The translations under genes and the position numbers were made by a program. Source: Frateuria_A sp035943815 (GTDB lineage: Bacteria; Pseudomonadota; Gammaproteobacteria; Xanthomonadales; Rhodanobacteraceae). From it: a stretch of 64,000 nucleotides of DNA. Below are positions 16,040 to 25,815 of this stretch, piece after piece. Position 1 is the first letter of the stretch. Every line of letters starts with the position of its first letter. Below the pieces are notes generated by a model, which did no database searches, was not told the DNA's origin, and saw only the letters and a list, made by a program, of their open reading frames with translations. The stretch spans positions 1 through 64,000 of the forward strand of contig NZ_DASZBU010000011.1 in NCBI RefSeq assembly GCF_035943815.1, given 5' to 3'.

Positions 16040-18133
16040 ATGCTCAGTTGCGTCGTGCGGCCCCTGCTCTTTGCGGGTGCCTTGTTGGCCTGTGCTTCCG
16101 TCTGTCATGCGGGCCTCGTTTCGCCCCGTCGACTCCTGGAAGTAGCCGACATTTCAAGCCCAACGGTATCGCCGGACGGACGCAGCGTGGCGTTCCGGGT
16201 CGAGCGTGCGTCGGTGGCGCGCAATACCTACGACACTGTCTGGTACGTGCAGGGCCTGAGCGATCCGTTGCCGAGGCGCATTGCCGATGGCGGCGTTCCG
16301 CTACGCGACTCGGCGGGCGAATCGCTGCCCCCCGAGGTGGTGTGGTCACCCGACAATCGCTGGATTTTCTACCGCGCCTTGGTCGACGGAAAGATCGATG
16401 TGTGGCGCGCGGCGGCGGATGGCTCCGGCTCGGAACCTTTGACGCATGACGCGGCGGACGTGCGCGATTTCGCCTTGGGCGAGGGCGGCCGTGTGCTCAG
16501 GTACAGCGTCGGCGCGACCCGAGAGGAGGTCCGGTCGGCGGAGCGGGCCGAGTACGACCAGGGCATCCACATCGACGATTCCGTGCCGATCGGCCAGGGC
16601 CTGTTCCGCTCGGGCTACGTCAGCGGGCGCATGGCAACGCAGCGCTTTAGCAAGGTCTGGTTCGACCGTCTCCCACTGCTGGCCGATGCGCCGGATCGCT
16701 GGACAGAGATCGATATTGCCACCGGGGCGAGCCGGGCGATTGCGGTCTCGGCTGTACCTTCCGTGCCATCACTAGCTCCGGACAAGGTCGGTGTCGATGG
16801 AGATCCGTGGAAGTCACTTCGCGAGCCTCAAGGCGACAGAGTGGCCTGGCTCACGCGCATCGGCGATCGCAGGGGCCAGCAACAGCGCCCCGATGTCTTG
16901 CTGTCCGCTTTGCCGCGCGCGCATGCAGGCCGGGCCGTTCGCTGCGTTTCGGCACTGTGCACGGGCAAGGCCATCACTGCGGTTCAGTGGCGCCCGGACA
17001 GCGACGAAGTGCTGTTTACCGTCACGGATCCTCGCCAGGGATTGGCGCAGTCGATCCTTCGATGGAACGTGGCAACCGGCGAGGTTCGCACGGTTGTGAA
17101 GACTGCAGGATTGGTCAACGGTGGACGTGATCCCACATGGAACTGTGGCGCATCGGCCGATGCGCTGGTGTGTGTAACGGCGGAAGCCGATCGTCCGCCG
17201 CGGCTGGAGAAGGTCGATCTGGAAATCGGCAAACGTCTTGTGCTGTTCGATCCCAATAAGGCGCTAGCCCAGGACATTGCCGACGTCGCGCCCGCGCGTT
17301 TGCTGCAATGGCAGGACAAGCGGGGCGAATGGTTCACAGGCCAGTTCTATTCGGCGCGGCGCGGTGGCGATGGGCCAGCGCCGTTGTTCATCACTTACTA
17401 CAGCTGTCCTGGCTTCATACGCGGTGGGGTAGGGGACGAGTGGCCGTTGGCCTCGCTGGCGCAGGCTGGCATTTCGGCGCTATGCATCAACCGACGCCCT
17501 GGCTACACGATGGATGCGGTCGCGCGATATGGAGAGGGACTGGCAGCGGCGGAGAGCGCGGTCGAACGGCTGTCCAGGGAACACGAAATCGACCGTGCGC
17601 GAGTCGGCATGGGCGGATTGAGTTTTGGCGCCGAGGTGACGATGTGGACGGTCGCCAACTCGGGCCTGCTGGCGGCCGCATCGGTCGCCACGCCGGTCGT
17701 GTCGCCCTTCTACTACGTGATCGGCAGCATCAAGGGAAAAGCCTTCCGCAAGGGCTTGCGGGAATTGTGGGGGTTGGGGTCGCCAAGCGAAACGCCGCAG
17801 CGCTGGAGCGTGCTCTCACCAGCATTCCAACTGGACAAGATCCATGCGCCCATTCTCTTCCAGCACTCCGAACAGGAATACATGTATGCGCTGGACTACG
17901 AGATTCCGCTCATACGCGAGCAACGGGCAGACCTCTACGTGTTTCCGAACGAGCCGCACCAGAAGTTCCAGCCTCGGCACAAGCTGGCCGCGTACAACCG
18001 CAACCTCGACTGGTTCCGCTTCTGGCTGCAGGGACACGAGGATCCGGATCCAGCAAAGGCCGAGCAATACGTACGCTGGCGCGCTATGCGGACGAACTTG
18101 CGGATGGAGCGCGGGCCACGAGCGGGCCACTGA
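16040..18133 (+). CDS. Lasso peptide isopeptidase (AtxE2 type)
   Basis: A 697-residue exported S9-type serine hydrolase with a signal peptide (1-24, ending CHA) and an N-terminal beta-propeller (SPTVSPDGRSVAFRV, VVWSPDNRWIFY). The alpha/beta-hydrolase half carries the nucleophile in GGLSFGAE (S528), HSEQEY (E611 candidate acid) and NEPHQKF (H640). These positions match AtxE2 (S527, E610, H638 as I recall), the enzyme that cuts the isopeptide bond of astexins. It follows the receptor gene closely and converges on the lasso biosynthesis genes. It would linearise an imported lasso peptide in the periplasm. A general dipeptidyl or acylaminoacyl peptidase is the alternative. Confidence 0.9.
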   Translation: MLSCVVRPLLFAGALLACASVCHAGLVSPRRLLEVADISSPTVSPDGRSVAFRVERASVARNTYDTVWYVQGLSDPLPRRIADGGVPLRDSAGESLPPEVVWSPDNRWIFYRALVDGKIDVWRAAADGSGSEPLTHDAADVRDFALGEGGRVLRYSVGATREEVRSAERAEYDQGIHIDDSVPIGQGLFRSGYVSGRMATQRFSKVWFDRLPLLADAPDRWTEIDIATGASRAIAVSAVPSVPSLAPDKVGVDGDPWKSLREPQGDRVAWLTRIGDRRGQQQRPDVLLSALPRAHAGRAVRCVSALCTGKAITAVQWRPDSDEVLFTVTDPRQGLAQSILRWNVATGEVRTVVKTAGLVNGGRDPTWNCGASADALVCVTAEADRPPRLEKVDLEIGKRLVLFDPNKALAQDIADVAPARLLQWQDKRGEWFTGQFYSARRGGDGPAPLFITYYSCPGFIRGGVGDEWPLASLAQAGISALCINRRPGYTMDAVARYGEGLAAAESAVERLSREHEIDRARVGMGGLSFGAEVTMWTVANSGLLAAASVATPVVSPFYYVIGSIKGKAFRKGLRELWGLGSPSETPQRWSVLSPAFQLDKIHAPILFQHSEQEYMYALDYEIPLIREQRADLYVFPNEPHQKFQPRHKLAAYNRNLDWFRFWLQGHEDPDPAKAEQYVRWRAMRTNLRMERGPRAGH

Positions 18134-18139
18134 TTTGCG

Positions 18140-18236
18140 CGTCATTCCCCAATCGCAGGGCGATATCCGGGGTCCAGCGTCTTCAAGGTTCGAGTCTTAA
18201 GAGCGCTCGGGATTTCGGCCCCCCCGAGAATGATAG
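18140..18236. repeat. Degenerate paired REP element between convergent lasso genes
   Basis: The left half begins CGTCATTCCCCAATCGC and continues through TCCAGCGTCTTCAAGG; the right half has GCGCTCGGGATTTCGG and ends CCGAGAATGATAG. This order (GTCATTCC ... TCCAG-GTCTTC ... GGGATT ... GAATGA) is the layout of paired REP elements in Xanthomonadales. It sits between the convergent stops of the isopeptidase and C genes and contains CTCGGG/CCCGAG arms, so it may act as a bidirectional terminator. Confidence 0.5.
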
Positions 18237-18262
18237 CCACCCGAGGCTTTTGCGCTTCCCCG

Positions 18263-19981
18263 CTAGTGCTGATGGCGGATCCAGCTCTCGGCAGCGCACA
18301 AGTCGAATATCCGCATGAACCGGTCGTCCCGGGCGGCCAGGTCGCGGTCGAAGAACTTCCGTAGGGCATCGGCGTCGAGAAGCCCTTTCCCCTCGAGCTG
18401 GCCCGTCAGCAGGTACTCCCTGAGGAGGTTCTTGTTCTGGCGGTAGACCGCCCCGGAGTAATTCATGAAAGTCCCTTTGCTCCGGCGATGCAGGATATCC
18501 GGGGGCAGGGTGTCCCCGAACGCGTCCCGGGCGACAGCGCGATTTCGACCCTCGGCAATCCACATCCAGCTTGGAACCCTCAGGCAGGCTTCCAGAACAG
18601 GCTGGGACAGCAGCGGCATGCGCAAATGTCGCCGTGCGCCGCGCGCCAGCCCGTCCCTGAAGACCTGGGTGCCGGCGAGATCGAAGATGCGTTCGCGGTC
18701 TCCGGGCAGCGCGTCGCGTGGCGTAGCAAACCAGGGGTGGGGTTCGAGCATTTCATGCGCGAGCGTGGCGGACAGGAACGACACGTCCGGCTTTCGCGGT
18801 GGCTTCGGCGGAGCGAGCAGCTTCCTCAGAGCCAACTTGCCCGCTTTCCAGAAGGTGCATTGATGGAGTTCGGCGAGGTTGCGGACCGCACGGATGCCCG
18901 CGATCGTTCCGCGCTCCCTGAGGGCATCGACAGCGGGTGCCGCGGTCCGGGTGTAGCAGAAGACGGTATCGCCGCCACCGCCGGAGAAGAAGCTGTTGAC
19001 GCCAAGTCGCGTGCCCATCGCCTCGCTCAGTTCATTGGCGGCGTGCTGCAAAAACCAAGTGCTCGGGGCGACCGTGTCCGGAGGCGGGCGAAAATCGAGC
19101 GGCGTTCTAGTGAAGCCGAGCCGTTCGACATGAAGCTCCACATCCAGAACATCCGCCATCAGCGACGCGTATCTCCGTTCGTCGGCGCCGGGTACAGGCG
19201 TGACCAAATTGCAGCACGCCACGCGCGCGGTCGTGTCTTGAAGGCAAGAGGCCACAATGGAGGAGTCCAATCCCCCGGAGAGCTCCAGCAGAAGAGATTG
19301 ATCCGTGTCAGCCCACCGCTTCACCGCGAATGACACGGCGCGGCGAACATCGATCTCAGCTTGATGCCGATCGCGGTGCCTGCATTGCCGAGAGACAAAG
19401 GTCCATGGAGACCACGCCAATTCCGTAGAGTGCCGGTTTCCACATAGGTTGAGCTGGCAACCGGGTAGTAGTTCGCGCAGGTCGACAAGGCCGGTGCGGC
19501 CAGCCTTATGGTGTGGATAAACCAGGTTGTTGCGGATGAAGTCCCAGTCGATCTCCCTGCTGTAAAGGCCCAACTGCGTCGCGATCGATATGTCGGAGGT
19601 GATGAAACGCTCGCGAAGCGAATAGATGCAGTTGACACCGCCAGATGGGTCGCGCATGACCGTAGCGGCATCGGAGCCGTCTCCGGGCGGATGAAGCAGC
19701 AGGTATTCGCCCCAGAACTCCTCCATGAGGAACTCGGCAAGCTTGTGTCTGGCAGGAAGATTGGATAGATCCAAACTCTCATCTGGAGTCTTTCCCTCGC
19801 GAGGGAAGATGTGGCCGATCAGCACGCCACCGGATGCCAGCGAACGTACAGGCGTGTCTTCGGCGGTATACAGATCGATGCGCCCCAAGGTTAGGCGGTG
19901 TTGAAGCCCAAGCGCTCGAAGCCTCTCTCCGTCGCCGCTTCCCTGGCAACGCCCGTCGAGCAAGGCGATGTATCGATACAT
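18263..19981 (-). CDS. Lasso peptide macrolactam synthetase (asparagine synthetase-like, C protein)
   Basis: A 572-residue asparagine synthetase homologue that adenylates the Glu side chain of the precursor and closes it onto the new N-terminus to form the lasso ring. The PP-loop is LELSGGLDSS (232-241), and a later SGGGGDTVF block supports the synthetase fold. The N-terminal Ntn-type domain begins MYRYIALLD without the catalytic Cys2, so it should not hydrolyse glutamine, as in other lasso C proteins. Its ATG overlaps the stop of B (TGATG at 19979-19983), showing translational coupling. It converges on the isopeptidase gene. Confidence 0.92.
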   Translation of the reverse strand: MYRYIALLDGRCQGSGDGERLRALGLQHRLTLGRIDLYTAEDTPVRSLASGGVLIGHIFPREGKTPDESLDLSNLPARHKLAEFLMEEFWGEYLLLHPPGDGSDAATVMRDPSGGVNCIYSLRERFITSDISIATQLGLYSREIDWDFIRNNLVYPHHKAGRTGLVDLRELLPGCQLNLCGNRHSTELAWSPWTFVSRQCRHRDRHQAEIDVRRAVSFAVKRWADTDQSLLLELSGGLDSSIVASCLQDTTARVACCNLVTPVPGADERRYASLMADVLDVELHVERLGFTRTPLDFRPPPDTVAPSTWFLQHAANELSEAMGTRLGVNSFFSGGGGDTVFCYTRTAAPAVDALRERGTIAGIRAVRNLAELHQCTFWKAGKLALRKLLAPPKPPRKPDVSFLSATLAHEMLEPHPWFATPRDALPGDRERIFDLAGTQVFRDGLARGARRHLRMPLLSQPVLEACLRVPSWMWIAEGRNRAVARDAFGDTLPPDILHRRSKGTFMNYSGAVYRQNKNLLREYLLTGQLEGKGLLDADALRKFFDRDLAARDDRFMRIFDLCAAESWIRHQH

Positions 19982-20658
19982 CACACGACCCGTATCGGTG
20001 TGTGAGAGGCGACATTGCCGACGGTATCGTTCAGGACGAGGTCGTCGACCTGCACCCAGCAATGCGCTGAGAAGGGATCGATGGCGATGCCGAAGACGAC
20101 GTGCGTGGGGACTCGTCTTCTGAGCAGGAATCTCGCCATCGCAATGGAATCCAGCAGGCACCGCATTTCGATCGGTACGTAAAGTCGCGCACGGCGAAAC
20201 GCAGCGGCCGCATCCCAGACGCGCCGCTCTGGAAATTCTGCGAGCGGCTCGCTTCTCGCTGCCTGGGCGTGTCTATCCGCCGTAAGGCCATCGAGGATGC
20301 TCTTGAGAGTGGAGATCTTCAGGGCTATTCGCGTGACGAGGACGGTCACAAAAACTTCTATCAGTTCGGACACGCGAAGATTCCGCGACTGGCTTGTCGC
20401 CTCCATGGCGCTGCGGGTGGCTGGCTTGGCGTCTGGACGGCTGCCGGCCGCAATGTCCGTTTGCTCAACCAGAATGGAGCGTTTGATCAGATCGCTCCTA
20501 TCGGTGTCCGAACATCCCGCCCCATCCAGATACGCGGTCAGCGCCTGCTCCAAGGGGCATGGCAGATGGAAGTAGCGATCCTTGCCGACGTCCAGGAAGA
20601 CCAGTCGCTCACCTACCCGGCAGTACGAGAGGTCGTCTCGCAAAACATAGTGAGCCAT
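19981..20658 (-). CDS. Lasso peptide leader peptidase with fused RRE domain (B protein)
   Basis: A 225-residue fusion of two functions. Residues 1-75 (YVLRDDLSYCRVGERLVFLDV) form the PqqD-like RiPP recognition element that binds the leader; residues 95-225 are the transglutaminase-like cysteine protease that removes it. The catalytic triad is C167 (EMRCLLDS), H199 (AHCWVQVDD) and D211 (VLNDTVG). The ATG at 20658 is preceded by GGGGGATAA. It is separated from the precursor gene by a terminator hairpin and overlaps C by one base. The fused B form is the usual proteobacterial arrangement; actinobacteria usually have B1 and B2 apart. Confidence 0.92.
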   Translation of the reverse strand: MAHYVLRDDLSYCRVGERLVFLDVGKDRYFHLPCPLEQALTAYLDGAGCSDTDRSDLIKRSILVEQTDIAAGSRPDAKPATRSAMEATSQSRNLRVSELIEVFVTVLVTRIALKISTLKSILDGLTADRHAQAARSEPLAEFPERRVWDAAAAFRRARLYVPIEMRCLLDSIAMARFLLRRRVPTHVVFGIAIDPFSAHCWVQVDDLVLNDTVGNVASHTPIRVV

Positions 20659-20671
20659 TCGTTATCCCCCA

Positions 20672-20706
20672 GAAAAAAAGGGACGCGCCCTTCGGCGCGT
20701 CCCTTG
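20672..20706 (-). terminator. Attenuating terminator between lasso precursor and B gene
   Basis: Read on the minus strand, GGGACGCGCC (20694-20703) pairs with GGCGCGTCCC (20680-20689) across a four-base loop and is followed by seven T residues. It is a textbook Rho-independent terminator placed just after the precursor stop. Partial read-through would give much more precursor mRNA than enzyme mRNA. Confidence 0.88.
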
Positions 20707-20710
20707 GGCT

Positions 20711-20854
20711 TTAGTCTTGCGAAATGCCCATGGGGGCGAAGCCACCGATCACTTCGTTCGTCAGCGGCCCGCCCTTCGTCTCCGCGCTGGCGATGCCGAG
20801 CTCGATGACGTCTTCCTGCGCGTTGGTGCGAGTTGCGTTGTCGTTCGTGTTCAT
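20711..20854 (-). CDS. Lasso peptide precursor (A), xanthomonin-like seven-residue ring
   Basis: A 47-residue precursor starting at ATG 20854 behind AGGAGAACTGAG. The leader (1-27) ends ELGIASAETK, with the conserved Thr at the position before last (T26). The predicted core (28-47) is GGPLTNEVIGGFAPMGISQD: Gly1 and Glu7 would form a seven-residue macrolactam ring, unusual among lasso peptides and known from xanthomonins, whose cores also begin GGPL and have Glu7 and IGGF. No Asp or Glu occurs at positions 8 or 9, so ring size seven is the only option near the N-terminus. The tail may be trimmed in the mature product. The gene precedes B and C, separated by a terminator. Confidence 0.9.
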   Translation of the reverse strand: MNTNDNATRTNAQEDVIELGIASAETKGGPLTNEVIGGFAPMGISQD

Positions 20855-20921
20855 CTCAGTTCTCCTGCTCACGTCATGGCGGTCCCATGACGCAGGCAGC
20901 GTACGAGGCGAAAAATTTGGT

Positions 20922-20950
20922 TCTCAAATGATTTTTGCGCTGTCATTTGA
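20922..20950. promoter_or_regulatory. Inverted repeat and putative promoter of the lasso precursor
   Basis: TCAAATGA (20924-20931) and TCATTTGA (20943-20950) form a perfect 8-bp inverted repeat with an 11-nt spacer. On the minus strand one arm overlaps TTGAGA (20922-20927), a -35 candidate, with a weak -10 TACGCT at 20898-20903. The site lies between the precursor and the divergent GntR gene, so it is the best candidate operator for that regulator. Confidence 0.5.
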
Positions 20951-21210
20951 AGATTGTTCGGGAGCGTGATTTAGGTCCCGCAATGTGAGCATGACTCGAA
21001 GCATCTTGCGATTCCGCCGCGCCGGATTAACATCCCTCGCTTGAGGGAACCGGCCACAACAATACGGCTCCAGTGGCGTACTGCTTTGGCCCCCCGCTTC
21101 CAGGCTCAGAGATTCTTGACGTCCATCGAAAGTCGAAATTTCTTGCTGGAGACCGGATCCTTGTACGCTCCGGCCCAGGAGCCAACCATCCGCTGACATG
21201 GAGTCGAGCT

Positions 21211-21837
21211 ATGGATGCGATCCACTCCAAGAGCGTCTTCGTGTACCGGCAGGTCAGGCGCGCCCTGCGATCAGGGAGCTATGCGCCCGGGCAGCGAATC
21301 GATCCGGCCAGGCTCGCCGCGGAGTTCAAAACCAGCCCCACGCCGGTCCGGTTCGCGCTGTATCGCCTGGTCGGCGAAGCCCTGGTCGTCGATCACGCCC
21401 GCAGCGGATTGCATGTGCCCTTGTTTACCGAAGTCGCCCTGCGCGATCTCTACGATTGGATGGAATGCCTGTTGTTGATGGCATGCGATATCGGCGCGGC
21501 GCCGGCAACTCGAAAACCGGAGCCGCTGGAAATTTCCGCCGATGGCGATCAGGTCAACCTGACCTGGCAATTGTTCGACGCGATCGCCCGCGCGACGTCC
21601 CACACGTGCTTGCACCAAGCGGTGAAGCAGGCCAACGACCGGCTGGCGCCGATCCGTCGGGCGACGCAAGGCTTGTTCGACCGCGGCCTCGAAGAGCTTT
21701 CGCAATTGCATCGGCTTTGGCAGGCCAGCGACATGCCGGCCTTGAAGTCTGCGGTGCGCGAGTACCACGAGCTCCGGAAGCAAAGGGTTCCCTATATCGT
21801 GGCCCTGTTGAGCGACCGCGGCGATTACCTCAACTAG
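21211..21837 (+). CDS. GntR-family regulator, divergent from lasso precursor
   Basis: A 208-residue regulator with a winged helix-turn-helix at 8-70 (VYRQVRRALRSGSYAPGQRI then PTPVRFALYRLVGEALVV) and an all-helical FCD-like ligand-binding domain (71-208, e.g. LYDWMECLLLMACDIG). ATG 21211 has GGAG seven nt upstream; a longer frame from 21073 is less likely. Position and orientation suggest it controls the precursor gene through the inverted repeat at 20924-20950, perhaps in response to the peptide or a nutrient. This regulatory link is inferred. FecI/FecR genes seen in some isopeptidase loci are absent. Confidence 0.82.
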   Translation: MDAIHSKSVFVYRQVRRALRSGSYAPGQRIDPARLAAEFKTSPTPVRFALYRLVGEALVVDHARSGLHVPLFTEVALRDLYDWMECLLLMACDIGAAPATRKPEPLEISADGDQVNLTWQLFDAIARATSHTCLHQAVKQANDRLAPIRRATQGLFDRGLEELSQLHRLWQASDMPALKSAVREYHELRKQRVPYIVALLSDRGDYLN

Positions 21838-21991
21838 GCGCCGTCGCGCTCCTTCTCCGGCGGGCGTGCAGCGCTTGCTCGGCGCGCGGCCCGGTACCCG
21901 ACTGCGAAGGCGGACGGCTCGCGCTAGGATGCCCCGGCGACGCGGTCACCCCTGCGGCCGTCATCGCCCCTATCTCCCGACAAGGAACGCC

Positions 21992-22029
21992 ATGAGCACG
22001 CATCGCGCAACACGGCGGAGTGCCCGCCG

Positions 22030-22033
<4 letters not shown>
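21992..22033 (+). CDS. Possible 13-residue leader peptide upstream of ABC transporter
   Basis: ATG 21992 has AAGGAACGCC upstream and encodes MSTHRATRRSARR. Its TGA overlaps the ATG of the transporter ATPase (22030-22033). It could couple translation to the transporter, or it could be a chance frame. Confidence 0.25.
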
Positions 22034-22985
<952 letters not shown>

Positions 22986-22986
<1 letters not shown>

Positions 22987-23747
22987 TGAACTGGTACGCC
23001 ATCGCCGCCATCTACAAGTTCGAGATGGCCCGCACGCGGCGCACGCTGATGCAGTCGATCGCCTCGCCCGTGCTCTCGACCTCGCTGTACTTCGTGGTGT
23101 TCGGCTCGGCCATCGGCTCGCGCATCACTTCCGTGGAAGGGGTGAGCTACGGCGCCTTCATCATTCCCGGGCTGATCATGCTGTCGCTGCTGATGCAGAG
23201 CGTGTCGAACGCCTCGTTCGGGATCTACTTCCCCAAGTTCACCGGCACCATCTACGAGATCCACTCGGCGCCGGTGTCGTTCGTGGAGATCGTCGCCGGT
23301 TACGTCGGTGCGGCCGCGACCAAGTCGGTGATCGTGGGTTTGATCATCCTGGCCACGGCGCGGCTGTTCGTCGACTACCACATCGCCCATCCCCTGCTGA
23401 TGGTCGCGTTCCTGCTGCTCACCGCGATCACCTTCAGCCTGTTCGGTTTCATCATCGGCATCTGGGCGGACAACTTCGAGAAGCTGCAGGTGATACCGCT
23501 CCTGGTGATCACGCCGTTGACCTTCCTGGGCGGCAGCTTCTACTCCATCCACATGCTGCCGCCGCTGTGGCAGAAGGTGACCCTGCTCAACCCGGTGGTC
23601 TACCTGGTGAGCGGTTTCCGCTGGAGCTTCTACGACCTGGCGGACGTCGGCGTCGACGCCAGCCTGGCGGCGATCGCCGGCTTTCTCGTCGCCTGCCTGA
23701 TCGCCATCGGCTGGATCTTCCGCACGGGCTACAAGCTCAAGAGCTGA
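22986..23747 (+). CDS. ABC-2 type transporter permease
   Basis: A 253-residue inner-membrane protein with six hydrophobic helices and the ABC-2 pattern: TLMQSIASPVLSTSLYFVVFG near the N-terminus, GVSYGAFIIPGLIMLSLLMQ, then PLTFLGGSFYSIHMLPPLWQ before the last helix. YadH-like. It is translationally coupled to the ATPase gene and completes a heterodimeric exporter. Cargo cannot be read from sequence. Confidence 0.9.
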
Positions 23748-24091
23748 AGCGGGCGCGCGATGCTGCCGGGCAGGTCCTCGACTGCCCGCTGCATTACAAG
23801 AAGCGGATTACCTGATACCCGGGCGCTGCAGCATGGCGGCAGCGCGGAACGGAAGCAGCCCAGGAAAGTCAGGCATCCGGCCAGCACGCGACGTAACTTG
23901 CATCCCGGCATCGACAGAACAGGCCAATGGCGAGTGATCGACGCGGGGCCGTGACTGGCTTGGCAGTATTCCCTCGTCCTGCCTTGGGATAGGCGCGGAC
24001 GCGGTACTCTTCGCACTGGTGCCATGCCCAAGCCCGGGGTCCGTCGATCGTGAGTTGTCGCAAGTGAGCTTCAGTGTGCGTGACGGGCTTG
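23748..24091. other. Intergenic region with hairpin downstream of ABC permease
   Basis: About 340 nt. A perfect hairpin CGGGCAG-N8-CTGCCCG lies at 23767-23788 shortly after the permease stop but has no T-tract. The rest shows no supported gene; it should contain the promoter of the GH30 gene. Confidence 0.4.
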
Positions 24092-25657
24092 ATGCGCGCC
24101 ATGGATGAGCGCAAGGGTGTTCCCGGCTGGATGGTGGCCGCGTCCGTGGCGTTGCTGACCGTGTTTGCCCTGGCGTCTTCTTATGCGTTCCGGCGCACGC
24201 CGCCGCCGATGGTCAGGCTGCAGGAGCCGCCGCCGGCTCCCCCGGTGCTGTTCCCGGTCCAGGTGTGGCTCAGCACGGCCGACCGCCGGCTGCGCCTGGC
24301 GCGCCAGCCCGACGTCGAGATGGCCAGGCACGAAGTCCAGCCGGGCGACGTGATCGTCGATACCCACAGCACCTACCAGTCCATGGTCGGTTTCGGGGCG
24401 GCGCTGACCGACGCCTCGGCCTGGCTGCTCCAGAACCGGATGGATGCGCGGCAGCGCGGCGCCTTGCTGCACGAATTGTTCGGCCCACCGCCGGGACTGA
24501 ATCTGGACATGACGCGGCTGACCATCGGCGCGTCGGATTTCTCGCCGCAGCCCTACACCCTGGACGACCTGCCCACCGGGCAAGTCGACCCGTCATTGGA
24601 GCACTTCAACGTCACGGCCAATCTGCGCGACGTGATACCGGCGGTGCGGGAGATACTGGCGATCAATCCACAGCTGCGCATCATCGCCTCCCCGTGGAGC
24701 GCGCCCGCATGGATGAAGTCCAGCAACAACCTGATCGGCGGGGACTTGCTGGGGCAGTTCGAAAGCGCCTATGCGGACTACCTGGTCAAGTACGTCGATA
24801 CCCTGCGCGGATACGGCATCCCGATCTTCGCCCTGACCGTGCAGAACGAGCCAGGCTTCGTGCCGGAGACCTACCCGGGCATGGCGTTGCCCGCGGCCGC
24901 CCGGGCGCGCCTGATCGGCCAGTATCTCGGCCCGGCGCTGGCGCGGCGTACGCCCAGGACGCTGATCCTCGGCTGGGACCACAACTGGGATGAGCCGGGC
25001 CAGCCCTCGACCGTGCTTGGCGACCCCGACGCCGCGCGCTACATCAGCGGTATCGCCTGGCACTGCTACAGCGGCACGCCATCGACGCAGGGCGACGTCC
25101 ATCGCGCCTACCCGAAGAAGGACGCCTACATCACCGAGTGCTCGGGCGGCGATTGGGAATCGGCGCGCAACGGCGAATTGATGTGGTTCGCCCGCGACCT
25201 GCTGCTGGCAGGCGTCCGGCAATGGGCGCGCGGGGTGGTGTACTGGAACCTGGTGCTGGACGATCAGCACGGCCCGCATTTGGGCGGCTGCGACCTGTGC
25301 AAGGGCCTGGTCACCATCGATTCGCGCACCGGCGAGGTCAGCCGCAATGACGAGTACTACGCCTTCGCGCACTTCAGCCGGTTCGTGCCGCGCGGGGCCG
25401 TGCGGGTAGGCTCCAGCGAGCCGGACCCGCAGATCAACGACGTAGCCTTCCAGGACCCCTCCGATGGGACGATCACGCTGGTGATGGTGAACAGCCATAC
25501 GGACGCGCGTCGCATCGCGGTGTCGGAAGGCCAGAGCCGCTTCGAGTACGAGCTGCCGGCGCAGAGCGTGGCCACCTTCGTGTGGAACCAGGACCCTGCG
25601 CGCGCGTGGCTGCACCGGTTCCTGCGCTGGCTGGACATCCGCCCGACCATCCGATGA
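24092..25657 (+). CDS. GH30 glycoside hydrolase, membrane anchored
   Basis: A roughly 521-residue family 30 hydrolase (glucosylceramidase/beta-1,6-glucanase group). An uncleaved-looking hydrophobic anchor lies near residues 10-33. The catalytic region has GFGAALTDASA, SPWSAPAWMKS, acid/base E253 in TVQNEPGF and nucleophile E349 in ITECSGG, followed by GVVYWNLVLD. A small beta-sandwich closes the chain. Start is uncertain among GTG 24074, ATG 24092 and ATG 24101. It would cleave beta-glucosidic bonds in the periplasm; substrate unknown. It stands alone. Confidence 0.88.
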   Translation: MRAMDERKGVPGWMVAASVALLTVFALASSYAFRRTPPPMVRLQEPPPAPPVLFPVQVWLSTADRRLRLARQPDVEMARHEVQPGDVIVDTHSTYQSMVGFGAALTDASAWLLQNRMDARQRGALLHELFGPPPGLNLDMTRLTIGASDFSPQPYTLDDLPTGQVDPSLEHFNVTANLRDVIPAVREILAINPQLRIIASPWSAPAWMKSSNNLIGGDLLGQFESAYADYLVKYVDTLRGYGIPIFALTVQNEPGFVPETYPGMALPAAARARLIGQYLGPALARRTPRTLILGWDHNWDEPGQPSTVLGDPDAARYISGIAWHCYSGTPSTQGDVHRAYPKKDAYITECSGGDWESARNGELMWFARDLLLAGVRQWARGVVYWNLVLDDQHGPHLGGCDLCKGLVTIDSRTGEVSRNDEYYAFAHFSRFVPRGAVRVGSSEPDPQINDVAFQDPSDGTITLVMVNSHTDARRIAVSEGQSRFEYELPAQSVATFVWNQDPARAWLHRFLRWLDIRPTIR

Positions 25658-25815
25658 TGCTCCGGCCAGCCTGATAATCCGGGAGCCGGCAGTCGAGCCA
25701 TGAATGCCGTGCAGAGGCGAGGCTTTCTCTGTTGAAGGCAATGGGCACCGAAGGCTTCGTTCCGATAGGCGCTTCGCGCCGGCCGGCAGTGCGTATTCCT
25801 GCCGCGAGGGCGGCG

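Noticed and set aside
16040..18133. Generic prolyl oligopeptidase or acylaminoacyl peptidase
   Set aside because: Position beside the receptor and lasso genes and the AtxE2-like placement of Ser, Glu and His favour the isopeptidase.
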